Source: Globodera rostochiensis (taxonomy: Eukaryota > Nematoda > Chromadorea > Rhabditida > Heteroderidae). From it: DNA of 64,000 nt. The notes beneath the pieces are model-generated. The model saw nothing but the letters and a program-made list of their open reading frames with translations. It was not told the origin of the DNA and searched no databases. The stretch lies in assembly GCA_018350325.1 (NCBI GenBank), contig JAEVLN010000013.1, positions 1,054,001 through 1,118,000 on the forward strand. The letters are read 5' to 3'. Positions 11,265-20,798 of this stretch are shown piece after piece. Both the position numbers and the translations under genes were made by a program. Position 1 is the stretch's first letter, and each line of letters opens with the position of its first letter.

Positions 11265-11657
11265 CCGAAGCCGCCCGGCTCAAGCCCCCGTTCTGGCTTC
11301 GTATCGCAAGGTACACTGAAATTTTTCTCAAAAATTTTGTATTTTAATCTCTAAACAGGGAAGTCGTGAAATGTCGCCTACTGTTATGGAGTCGCGCCGT
11401 CCGTTTCCGCCTCCTCTGCAGTTGAGTGCCATAGGCACTAACCGTGCCGAGGAGGTAAAGCGCCAGTTTTTGAACGGTTTTTAAATAAAAAATTTGAATT
11501 TTAGGAAGTGTCGGCAACGGTCGAGTCCGGGGACCAGGTCAATTGGATGTGACTGCGTTGACTCACGGGAGGGACTACTACACTATCGCGTTGGCTGATG
11601 TGTCATCCAACGGCTCCGAGAAAGACGATGGGGAAAACAACGGATACGCGGAAGATT
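11265..11657 (+). CDS. Unrecognised short spliced gene or gene remnant
   Basis: Three consecutive exon-like pieces follow good acceptors: after TTTTACAG at 11264, after CTAAACAG at about 11359, and after TTTTTAG at about 11504. The middle piece reads GSREMSPTVMESRRPFPPPL with Pro/Ser-rich character. The last piece stays open in one frame to TGA at 11657 (QLDVTALTHGRDYYTIALAD then an acidic tail), but this frame is not in phase with the middle exon. It may therefore be broken or mis-modelled. No family is recognised. Confidence 0.3.
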
Positions 11658-11803
11658 GATTTCACAGAAATGATCAAATTTTAAATTTGGTCTATTCATT
11701 GCCCACATTATTTTTACATCAAATTAATATTCAATAAAACCGCATTTAAAAACAAAGTTTTATTAAAGTTTGTGTGAAAAGTGCAGGGTCAGTCTCAAAA
11801 ACA

Positions 11804-12315
11804 TTAGTTGATCATCTCATCGAGATCGTTCAATAATCTTTCATAAATTTCATCCTCGATTCGATTCATTCTTTCGTATACCTCAGCGGAAAACGCTTCA
11901 ATTTCCTCAAGAATTTGTTGATGAATGCGCATCTCATGCTCCGCAAATTGCGCAGCTTGCTTGTTCAAACGGCGCTCAGTTTCAAGGAGCTGTGCCTTCA
12001 ACAGCTCAATCTCACTTGAGCCTTAAATTTTACATTTTATTAAAATTTTGGTTCAACTTAATCCTCCCTTACGTGATTCTGGTGTTGACACCAACCCCGC
12101 CTGTTTTTGGGTCTTTGGTCCAAAAAACAGGTGGGTCCTTCCATGGCTTTTGCCAGTTCGCCGATTATGCATGCGTAGCATTTTACACATCCGGCATCCG
12201 GAGAGATGGCATTCTTTACAAGCGTCAGCTAAATTTATTTAATAGAAATAAACTAATTTATATCAAAATTACTTGAAATTCCCCATTTGATGGGAGCGCA
12301 TTTACGATGGGGCAT
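11804..12315 (-). CDS. Small Cys-rich zinc-finger-like plus coiled-coil protein
   Basis: Three exons on the minus strand join in phase: 12315-12273, 12228-12073 and 12021-11804, with introns of 44 and 51 bp. The N-terminal third holds a dense Cys/His cluster, CKECHLSGCRMCKMLRMH, typical of a small zinc-binding module. It is followed by a basic stretch and then a helical, Glu-rich coiled coil of about 65 residues ending in an acidic tail. It resembles no named family that can be assigned. It sits in the Polinton accessory region. A DNA- or RNA-binding regulator that dimerises through the coiled coil is a reasonable inference only. Confidence 0.65.
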
Positions 12316-12596
12316 TTTAAATTATTTCCAAAAAACACTGAGTTAAAGATAAGTACAATAACAATAATGAAAGAAGGGAGGATATCCGCTCTTTCACCTC
12401 GTATCAAATGCCCTCATAGTGCCGTCTGTCGCGGCACGCCCGTTCAAATTCGGTTGTCAGTTGATTGATTACCATTAGGGAGGCACTGACCTTATAATTA
12501 ATTATCTTCATGATTTTATTTGGGGGTCGTTCAAATTTATTTAAAACAAAAAGAAAAAATACAAATGTATTTGTGCAAGTCAAATTTGATCACTAT
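12316..12596. other. Short intergenic gap in Polinton accessory region
   Basis: About 280 bp of mostly AT-rich sequence between two minus-strand genes. It is presumably the promoter of the Cys-rich gene and the 3' region of the Lys-rich gene. No other feature is seen. Confidence 0.35.
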
Positions 12597-13177
12597 TCAT
12601 CCATCTTCTTGTTCTTCGGGGGGGCCCAAAAAGTCAGTTGCTCTAACATTTGCCCAGGCACAGTCCGCACAAAGTTCGAACCGCGCAGAAAAATGTCCAT
12701 TCTCCTGGCGCACAACTTTGTTCTCTCGGTTGTACAACTTTTTCCAGTCTTCTGGAAAAAAAAACTTGCAATTTTTAAATAAAAAATTTTAAAATTACCG
12801 GGAAAAAGATAGAAGCTCAATAGATATTTCCCTTTCATGAGCTTCCAAATCTCCCTATCCTCCACTTTACGCTTCTTTTCCACTGGAGGCTCCGACTCTT
12901 GCGGTTTCACAGCACTGTCTTCCATCTTTGTCTTCTTTATAGTTGGCGGCATTTCCCTTTTGGGTTCAGTCGGTTTGGTAGGCTTCTTCTTCTTCTCCGC
13001 TTTTTCATCGCAAGGTGGACGCTTATTCTTGCCCAGCCACTTTGTCTCAGCGAATTTGGCGGGAGGAGGGGAGGTTACTGTAGTGGGCAGAGATGAAATC
13101 TCAGTGGTGGTGGTGGAAAATTTTGGGGGAAGGACATTTTTACTGGAATTTTTTTTAAAAGTAAGAAGAAAAATCAC
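12597..13177 (-). CDS. Lys-rich nuclear-type accessory protein, two exons
   Basis: Exon 13177-12799 and exon 12751-12597 join in phase across a 47-bp intron (GTAATT..TTTCCAG). The first exon encodes a low-complexity N-terminus with several basic clusters (KAEKKKKPTKPTEPKRE, VEKKRKVED), consistent with nuclear localisation signals. The second exon encodes a short, more ordered segment (EDWKKLYNRENKVVRQENGH) with a CADC pair and an acidic end. The start codon is uncertain; a methionine at 13177 gives the longest frame. No family is recognised. Its position beside the PAZ-like gene, which is divergent with only about 130 bp between starts, suggests shared regulation. Confidence 0.55.
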
Positions 13178-13310
13178 AAATGATTTGTGATTTTGAGCGG
13201 AGGTGTGGTAAAGGGTTTTAAAAATGGGCGGAGCTTTACATTTTTGCTGAAAGCATTGAATATCCTACGGAAATTCAAATCATTATTTAAATTTTATCAG
13301 ATTTGTCAAA

Positions 13311-13855
13311 ATGGTGCTTGTCAGTGAGTTTTGTGCTCAACTTCTAAGCTGTCAAACGAAATCGCTGCGCGACCGTCTGAATCATCCGGGGGACCGTGTT
13401 CTCGCACTCAACTCTGTGACCGGACGAAAAGTCCGGACTACATACAAGGACCGAAACGGCATGAGCAAAACTTTCTTTGTTGGCGGCATAACGACAAAGG
13501 GAGCCGCCTTTACACCCCATATGGAAGACTGTGTAGGCCGTACAATGTCAACATTGCGGCACACTTCTATGCCCGGCATAGAATAAGAATTCATCTGCCC
13601 TATGTACCGTGCATAATCGAGCGCTTTCCAAGCGGAGGGGAGGACCGTTTCTACCCGATGGAGTTGCTTGAGCTTGTTGAAGACGAAGCTTCATCAAATT
13701 GGATAGGGCGAATGTTCAAAGAGATTGATACCACGCAACAACGGGCAAGTTCAAGTTCAACAACCGATTCTGCACTTCGTTTCCGAATCGATGAAGAAGA
13801 TGAGGAGAACACTGGACGTGATGAGTGTAGTCAACCGACATACACTTGTTGGTAG
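13311..13855 (+). CDS. Stand-alone PAZ-like protein (Argonaute domain), frame-broken
   Basis: The ATG frame from 13311 encodes a segment with LNSVTGRKVRTTYKDRNG and KTFFVGGITTKGAAF, the beta-barrel half of a nematode Argonaute-type PAZ domain. After about 13510 the sense continues in another frame with VNIAAHFYARHRIRIHLPYV, then PCIIERFP and FYPMELLELVE, matching the PAZ second half (VxxHFxxRYxIRLxYPxxPC...PMELL). The frames meet in a CCCC run at 13512-13515. The total is about 180 codons. There is no room for PIWI, MID or N domains, and an acidic Ser-rich tail ends the protein. PAZ binds 3' ends of small RNAs, so a small-RNA-binding decoy is plausible (inference). It could also be a captured Argonaute fragment without function. 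Confidence 0.7.
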
Positions 13856-13859
13856 TGCG

Positions 13860-13932
13860 CACACGCGCACATCCCAAACACACGCGCACCCCTAACACAC
13901 GCGCACCCCAAACACACGCGCACACGCATGTT
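13860..13932. repeat. ACACACGCGCACCCC microsatellite-like array
   Basis: Four to five imperfect copies of an ACACACGCGCACCCCAA unit directly follow the PAZ-like stop codon. The alternating purine/pyrimidine content gives Z-DNA potential. Confidence 0.75.
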
Positions 13933-13982
13933 TTTGGCTTAAACTGACCAAAATTGACTCAAAATCACTTTTTTTTTTGATA

Positions 13983-14300
13983 TTTCATCTTCTATTGCTT
14001 AATTATGCATTTTTCTACCTAAAAACGACATCTTCTGTCGCTTAATTATTTTCAAATTACATTTGCTACTGTTAATTATTTCAAAATTTCATCTTCTGCT
14101 CCTTAATTATTTCAAAATTTCATCTTCTGATCCTTAATTATTTTGAAAAGTCATCTTCTCTTCGCTAATTATGCATTTTTCTACCTAAAAACAACATCTT
14201 CTGACGCTTAATTATTTTTAAAAGTCATCTTCCAATTCTTAATTATTTTCAAATTTCATCTTACAATTCTTAATTATTTTCAAATTTCATCTTCCATTTA
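13983..14300. repeat. About ten copies of a ~31-bp tandem repeat
   Basis: Units have the form CATCTTCTGNNCCTTAATTA followed by TTTTCAAATTT. Two units are lengthened by the same ATGCATTTTTCTACCTAAAAAC segment, so there is a higher-order period. The array fills the gap between the convergent PAZ-like and DNA polymerase genes. Units abut without distinct spacers, so this is not a CRISPR array. Confidence 0.8.
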
Positions 14301-14342
14301 TCGATAAAAAGTAATTAAAATTACAAAGTGGGGCCCAAAAAT

Positions 14343-17300
14343 TCAAACATTAAAATTGGGTCTGACAATCCCTTTCCCATCATAGGGTTTATAACATTTT
14401 TGAAGGGGGGCAGATATCACACAGCGCATCTTTGATTTGGGCGGAGGAAATTGGGATACATCACTTGTGGATTCCCTCTCATCGTCTCCGGTGTTCGCAT
14501 ATCGTAGTACGGCCCTCCTTGAAGGTCTTGTAGCAAAGTCCCTGATTTTGCATCACGTCGAAGTTCAATGTCATTCCTCTGACTTTGAGAACATGCTCAA
14601 AATCTGCCTCTTCAACTCCATTTCGCTTCAGCTTCAATCCATACTAAAATTTTTACTGTTAAAATTAAAAGGACAATCTCAAAATTTTTTACCTGCTTTG
14701 CGCCTCCGCTACAATACTCGAGGATTTCGTGCCTTTCGTATTCATCTGTAAACTGTCCCAGATGCGGACCAGTTTGTAATGGACAACTGCCGATGGGGTG
14801 CGCAAAAATAAGGCTGTCGGTGTCTAGAAAAAAATATTTTCAATTTATCGATTGGTCGATTGGCTTACCGGTGTAGAGCAGAGTACACCCAGGCGCTCGC
14901 ACCACTTTTTGCATAGCCTTAAGCAGCAAAAGGCGAGCCGCCGAAGTAGTCCATAACGAAATGACTGAAATTGTACAAGCTTGTAAAAGTTTAAAAAATT
15001 TATATTTACTAATATTGGAGCAGGCGTGCTCCTCCACCCACTCCTTCTTGGTTTCGTAGCTGATCAGGATGTGATCAGCGTCTAATTCGTCGATGGAGGT
15101 GACGTCAACGGATTTGTTGTCCAAATACTCCCCAAGAACAACCGGATCATCTGTTATCAGAGTCTGCGACAAACCAAAGTTGCGCAACGAAAATCGGCCC
15201 CCTTAAAATTTCAATCAGAAATTTTTAAACAAATTTAAACTTACACAAATTGTTTAAGCACAATTTGGCGAGGGACCGTTTTCCTTTGTTCGGCACCATC
15301 TGTGCGGCGTCAATGGTGATGCCGAACATATCATGACATTCACGGACAAAAGCTTCCTCCAGCTCGGCGTTGCCTTTGATGTTTGCCGAAAAGCCACTTG
15401 CCTCAATCTTCTTTGCCATAAACTCTGCGATGTACGACTTGAAGAGGGTGTCGTCGGATTCGTTGTACTCCAGCACGCGGAACACTTTGGTGACGCGGTA
15501 TCCTTCGTCCAGTGCGACATTCAACTCCAATGAAGTGCAGGTGCTGACCCATCCCCTCTGATTGTCACCATGCTCGCAATGGTAGTTGTCGTCGACGCCG
15601 CCTGTTGGGTATTCCTTTGCGCATTTAATGCACAAAGGGAAGCACAGTCGTTCTCCAACTTTTACCGGAAGCACAGGCACGTCAATTTTGCGCGGCGGCA
15701 CAACCCAAACTTTCAACAGTGCTAACGGGTAGGGGTTGTCAGCGGATGTTGTCCACGCAACATCTTCATTGAGCACGTGGACAGTTGGGTGTCCAACCGG
15801 ATAACATGTTGTAAAACTGAAAAATTTTATTATAAAAATTTTTTAAAAGATTTAAAAACTCACTTGACGAACGGGTAGAGGGACGTAAAATCGTAGTACG
15901 ATATTTTCTCCCCTGCCCCCGCTTTGTGGAACAGCTTCATTGGTCCAGTCCGCCCTCCTGTAAATGCCGCACGGATCTCCAGCGGCCCGTCATCCACATA
16001 ACCATCAAAAATTTTTCGCATTTCTTTGCTGCGCTCTAGCATCCGGTGTATTTCGCACTCCCAGAACACGTCCACTCGGGGAATTTGACTGCGCAAAAAC
16101 TCCAGCCGCTTCTCATCTTTTTCTCGCACCTGACCCGCTGTCTTGCCACTCGGTAACATTTGGTTATCCATCGGATAACACTGCTTGCACGCGTGCCAAA
16201 CACAGCCTTAAAAATTTTGTTTGTCCAAAAAAAAAAATTTTGTTGTCAAACATACCATTGACTTCTATTCCTCTCTGCTCTGTCTCTATCCATCCATCAA
16301 GGCTATAGTTGGCAACTCTCTTCTCACCACCAGGCGAGTGGGCCGTCTGCACTTGCACATCATTTTCCTCCGCGTACCAGCGAAAGAACCGCAACGCCAG
16401 CAAGCTCTGGTTTTGGGCGTTGTCGTACCCCCTTTCCGGTACAATCGCCAAATGCTGCGCTGGGAGATGATTTGTTCGGAAATGCCGCATGCAGGCTCCG
16501 GCAATGGTCATTGTCTCTCGGAGAACATCAATCCCATTGTGGTTTTGCCGCTCATCGATCCCGTCGATGTAGTCGTTGCGCTTCGACACTTCAAAAAATT
16601 CCCTGCGAAAGGCGATCAAAGCCGCCATTAGAATGTCGACGTCACTTGTACAGTATCTGTATACGAAAAATTGAACTGTTTAAGTTCTAAACATTTTTTC
16701 ACTTACGACGCCAAAGCTTCGTCTAGATGGAAGGGCTCGTGTCGGTGTAGTTCGTACCATTGGTCGAACTGCCGCCGCTTCTCTGGCATCATTCCATTGG
16801 CCAAGTAGTCATCGGGCGTGGGGAATATTTGTTGTCCGTAGTTGATTGGGCAGTTGGAAAGATGGGGGAAAAAAGGTTTGTCCTCGACATCGAGCCCAAA
16901 CTGAGGGACCAGTGCAGCCAGTGATGATGGCATCAAGTTGAAAGAGTCCCGGAAGATGATGTTTGGGTTTCGACCCCGCTGCTTCCTCACGCGCATTTCG
17001 TACATTTTATTCCCCTAAAAATAATTGTTTAAATATTAGAGTGGTCCCATTTTTTTTTTTTGTATACCCTGCGAAGCATGTCGGGATTGAACCCGATTTT
17101 GAACAGCTCTCGGAACACAAGGACCATGTCGAAGCGACCTCCAAAGTGTGAATAAGCGTAGGTGTCGTATTTTGGCGGCAGCTGGTTGACGAGCCAGTCC
17201 ACAAAGGCTTCCAATGGATTGTCAGCCACAACCTGTTTGTCAATCGGTGTGTCGGTGAAATGCCGCTGGCAAAAGGCAATTGTTCGATGTTGACCGCACA

Positions 17301-18968
17301 CTTGACAGCCTGTTGTTCCGCTGCGCCAATTTCCGTTGTCAATGCAGTCAGGGCAGGCGACTTTTGCGGAAATAAAGTTCGGTTCATGATTGCGGCGGTC
17401 GGGATACTGGGGCGAGACTGAAAGATGTTGCATTGTCTCAAGATCAAAGGCGACGAGGCGGTAAGGGTCGTTCTCCTTTGGCTCGAGTTGCTGGATGTAG
17501 CAGCCGCGTTCAGTGTTGTGATAGTTGTTGCACAACGCACAAAATTTTTCGCCACATTTGTGCCCCTAAATTACCGGAAAAAATAGAATAATTTTTATCA
17601 ATTAATCTTGAATTTACCACGCGTCCGTTCTTAGTGTTATTTGGCACGTCCCAAATTGTGCCACAATCTTTGCACAATTTTGAGCGCTTGCAGAAGCCTG
17701 ACTGGAGGTGATGGTTGTAACAATTGTTGTTCCGAAACTTTTTGCTGCATCTATCACATTTTTTAAAAAATCCATCCAGTGGGCTGCAAGGAAATGCAGG
17801 ACCAGCACGTCCACAGAGCATACAACGAGCTTTGCATGATTTGTTGTGATTTGAGGCTCTGTTGTATGGTCGTTCACACTCAAGGCAATAGGGTTGCCCA
17901 AAGAGACCGCCTTGTTTCTGGACTCCGTCAAAGTGCTCGTTGTTGAAGTATAACAATAGCGGCGTGTCGTAGGTGTTGTCGATATATTTGAAGAGTGGCT
18001 GGTATTGACCAGTTGAGCCAAAAATGAAGACAGCAAAACGGTGTTGTTGCTGCGTGTTGTTCCAATGGTCGACGACGCGCGGCACGTAAGTGTCCGCATC
18101 GTATGCCTCCAGATTCAATGGCACTCCTATTTGTTCCATTAGTCGTAAAGTGTTCTGTTGTAATTGTCCTCGTTGGCCTTTTCGATCATGCAGGTAGTCT
18201 TGGAATTGCCATCGCGGCCAAGTGCGCGTCTTGTCCACCAAAGTTGCCTGTAGCGCGTAGAAAAGACAGTAATTGTCATCGGCATTGCGGATCTTAAACT
18301 TTACATTTAATCATTCAAATGTTGATGATATGACAGCTAACCTTAATCAGGCATTGATCATGCACTTTATGGTGAACCGCTGCCAATTTTCGTCTCGCGC
18401 CCCCTTTGATCCGTCGTCTTGAAGGCAATCCGTTACGATCCACCGTTGTTATTGTCACAACGAACGGCGCTCCCCATAATGTCATGTTGCTCTGTTGTTT
18501 TGATTGCGCAACTTTGTTGAACAGATTGAGGATGGTGTCAATAGTGTTATCGGTGATTTGGCGAACTGGCACGGGAATGTCGCCGCCGGTCAGCAACTCG
18601 CTGCTGATCATGCACCCGAGGTGTGTCGGGTGCATGCCTCGCTCACGGCTGTCCTCTTTTGCCTCGTCTATGCAATACTGGAAGATGCCGGCAAGCAATT
18701 CTTCTGGAACGGCTGGCACATCCTGGATGCTGAACGCCGACTTAACCTTCACGTAGTTGAACTTTGGAACGTGCTCGAGGCTGCAGTTCAATTTCTTGAC
18801 GTAGTCCTTGGCATCTTTTTTGGTTGTTGATGTTGACGCCCCATCACCGCTTTGGACCACACCCGATAATTGATTGATGATAAAACCGCGGCCTGGCTTT
18901 TTGGATGGCGAAGAAAGAGCGAGAATTTGGTCAATAGAGAAATTCGAGGGACGTTTGGTGGGGTGCAT
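14343..18968 (-). CDS. Polinton family B DNA polymerase, 11 exons, 3' end broken
   Basis: Replicates the element, presumably by protein-primed synthesis from the terminal repeats. Exons: 18968-18342, 18293-17618, 17565-17068, 17016-16707, 16656-16256, 16206-15864, 15816-15245, 15201-15010, 14964-14869, 14823-14693 and 14643-14343. The ten introns are 43-52 bp and all GT..AG. Exo I is FDLET and Exo II HFGGRFD (exon 3). Exo III is YCTSDVD (exon 5). Palm motif A is YYDFTSLYP (exon 6). Motif B spans K..LNNLWGRF over the exon 7/8 junction, and motif C YTDTDS spans exon 9/10. CxxC pairs in exons 2-3 suggest zinc binding. In the last exon the sense passes through three frames (changes near 14516 and 14425), so the C-terminus is broken while the catalytic core is intact. 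Confidence 0.92.
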
Positions 18969-19587
18969 TTTTAAATCTTTAAAGAAAGAACGGTTTGATT
19001 TTTTTGAAAAAATTTTTAAAATGATTGCCGGAAATGGTGAGATGGTAAAGATATGGTAATAGACAGCTACAGACGGCTGTTCGTCATCAGCTATCGACGG
19101 CTGTTCGTCAAATCATTAATATATTTTAATCAATTTTATTATATAATTTTGTTTATAATTTCATCAAATGATTTGACAATTTTAAACCAAGCTTGACCTG
19201 ACGAGCAGCGCACTGCCTTTCCATGATGCACAAGACGACAGTGCACCTAAACGGCTCGGAAATTTAGTTTTGAAATGTGAACAACCTTGAAGAGCTAAAA
19301 GATTGCTGCCAGGATAAACAGAGCCCAATAAATTGAGCAACTGCCCTGGTTAACAGCAAAAATGACAACAAAAATAAAATGGCTTGTAAAAATGAGCGGG
19401 TATGCCAATTTGGATCGGTCAGAGAACCATGCTCCGCCCATCTCTATTATTTGTGGGCATAGCAGCGTCTGTCAGCGCCAGATGTGTCGTTAGTCACATT
19501 TATCCTATTGTCAATTTGGCCTTGAGCCTAATCCTAAGCTTGGGCCTAACTCGTAATCTGACCCTAAACAGAATTTAAAAAATATAA
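18969..19587. other. Intergenic between polymerase and protease genes
   Basis: About 620 bp with no gene. It is presumably the polymerase promoter. A direct duplication GACGGCTGTTCGTCA occurs at about 19072 and 19097. The AT-rich part near 19110-19190 repeats ATTTTAATCAATTTTATTATA-like sequence. Nothing else is recognised. Confidence 0.4.
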
Positions 19588-20067
19588 TTAAAGAGCTGCC
19601 AAATTTAAAAGGTTCATCATTTTATTCAAAATAATTAATGAATACATATCAGGGCTTGTGCAAGTATCAAGAATGTGAAGAAAATGATCGAACGAATTCC
19701 CATGGGATGACATGTGATGGATAAAGGCAATGCAATGGGCAGCGCAAGTCGCGGCCCACGGTGATTGATATTTACGAATGTTCTTTCTTGTGCCCGCTTA
19801 AAATTTACTGAGGAAGGATGACGTAATGGCAGCTGGTATGGGCTGTGCGATGCTGTCGTAGTAAAACACTGGTGCATCCAGTCCTCTTGCGTAAATCGCG
19901 CACCAATGGGTGCCCTCCTTGTGGTGGGGGTCTCTGTTCACGATGAGAGCGGCGGGATATTGTAGAGTGAGAGGCGATGGCAACAAGTCACTGGCGAAAC
20001 AGCCCCGAAAGACTCGCGCGGTTTGCCGATTTTGTTTCAAAATTGTCGAAATTTGAGTACTGTCCAT
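19588..20067 (-). pseudogene. Adenain-like Polinton protease with in-frame stop
   Basis: Maturation cysteine protease of the adenovirus-protease clan, expected to process capsid proteins. The ATG at 20067 gives 89 codons that include the catalytic His (H54 in EGTHWCAIY) and acidic residue (D71 in YYDS). TAA at 19798-19800 interrupts. The same frame then continues with KYQSPWAATCAAHC, containing the oxyanion Gln and catalytic Cys motif, to a stop at 19588. The catalytic Cys therefore lies behind a stop codon. Its start overlaps the end of the upstream membrane protein gene by 80 bp. Either a nonsense mutation, an assembly error or readthrough explains it. Confidence 0.85.
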
Positions 20068-20416
20068 TCTTTAGCCAAAAAAGTGAACAAACTTGTTGTA
20101 GAACCAAACTGACAATAATCATCAAATATAGAGCAAAAAGGGCCCAGCAAATTGTCTGTTGGTAAAAATTGTTTTCGCCTGTTGTGTCCTTACACAACTG
20201 GATTAATGGCGGGACAAATTCAGCTACTGGCTCATCGATGACAAGTTTTTCAACCAATGGAATTGCTGATGGGGTGGTTGTGGTCGGAAGGATAGAATTG
20301 GACAAACGCCGTTGTTCAATTCTTCTCAAATATTCCTGATACGGTGGTAATTCGTCTTCGCCATAGACGGGGAGAGAAATTCGAAGGAAGAGTAATGCAA
20401 GTACAAGTTTTTTCAT
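19988..20416 (-). CDS. Small membrane protein with signal peptide
   Basis: 142 residues. The N-terminus MKKLVLALLFLRISLPVYGE is a clear signal peptide. A short soluble region with LPPYQEYLRRIEQRR and a Thr/Pro-rich stretch follows. One long hydrophobic segment at about residues 87-107 (ICWALFALYLMIIVSLVL) comes next, then about 35 cytoplasmic-type residues. A type I membrane topology is expected. It lies between the capsid and protease genes, overlapping the latter by 80 bp. No fusogen or receptor family is recognisable. A partial copy of its 5' end is at 20640-20760. Confidence 0.7.
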   Translation of the reverse strand: MKKLVLALLFLRISLPVYGEDELPPYQEYLRRIEQRRLSNSILPTTTTPSAIPLVEKLVIDEPVAEFVPPLIQLCKDTTGENNFYQQTICWALFALYLMIIVSLVLQQVCSLFWLKNGQYSNFDNFETKSANRASLSGLFRQ

Positions 20417-20456
20417 TTTTATTCAATAATGAAAATAAAACGGGTAAATAAAGATT

Positions 20457-20759
20457 TTAAATAGTAGTGCCAGTGTTGATCGATCGATCTCTGTCTAACA
20501 TCACAACAGCATCACATCCCCTCATCACGATACGAATTGTTCCTTTATATGTCACCGGCGGATTGAAAGGAATTGTTGAAGGCAAAGTAGTGGCTGAAGG
20601 TGAAGGCGGTTGGATATGTTTTATGTTGGACACACGGCGTAAAGCCGCTCTTCTCAGATATTCCTGATACGGTGGGAGTCCTTCATCATCTTCTTCGCCA
20701 ATGACAGGGAGAGAAATTCGAAGGAAGAAAAGAATAATTGCAAGTTTTTTAAAATACAT
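20457..20759 (-). CDS. Chimeric 100-residue ORF made by tandem duplication
   Basis: Its first half copies the signal peptide region of the neighbouring membrane protein (FLRISLPVIGEE ... LPPYQEYLRR). Its last about 30 residues copy the C-terminus of the major capsid protein (RGCDAVVMLDRDRSI versus GECDALVMLDKNRSI at the capsid end). The DNA is similarly alike on both sides. The layout capsid end, membrane start, capsid end, membrane start shows a tandem duplication of the capsid/membrane-gene junction, fused in frame at its centre. Whether the product is functional is unknown. The signal peptide is intact. Confidence 0.75.
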   Translation of the reverse strand: MYFKKLAIILFFLRISLPVIGEEDDEGLPPYQEYLRRAALRRVSNIKHIQPPSPSATTLPSTIPFNPPVTYKGTIRIVMRGCDAVVMLDRDRSINTGTTI

Positions 20760-20798
20760 TTTTTATTGAAATGAAATGAAATGAGTAAAACGCACGGT

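Noticed and set aside
13983..14300. Possible CRISPR array
   Set aside because: Units abut without unique spacers, eukaryotic context, no cas genes; it is a plain tandem repeat.
19988..20759. Membrane fusogen cargo as reported in some nematode Mavericks
   Set aside because: The proteins here are only 100-142 residues with a single membrane segment and no recognisable fusogen ectodomain.
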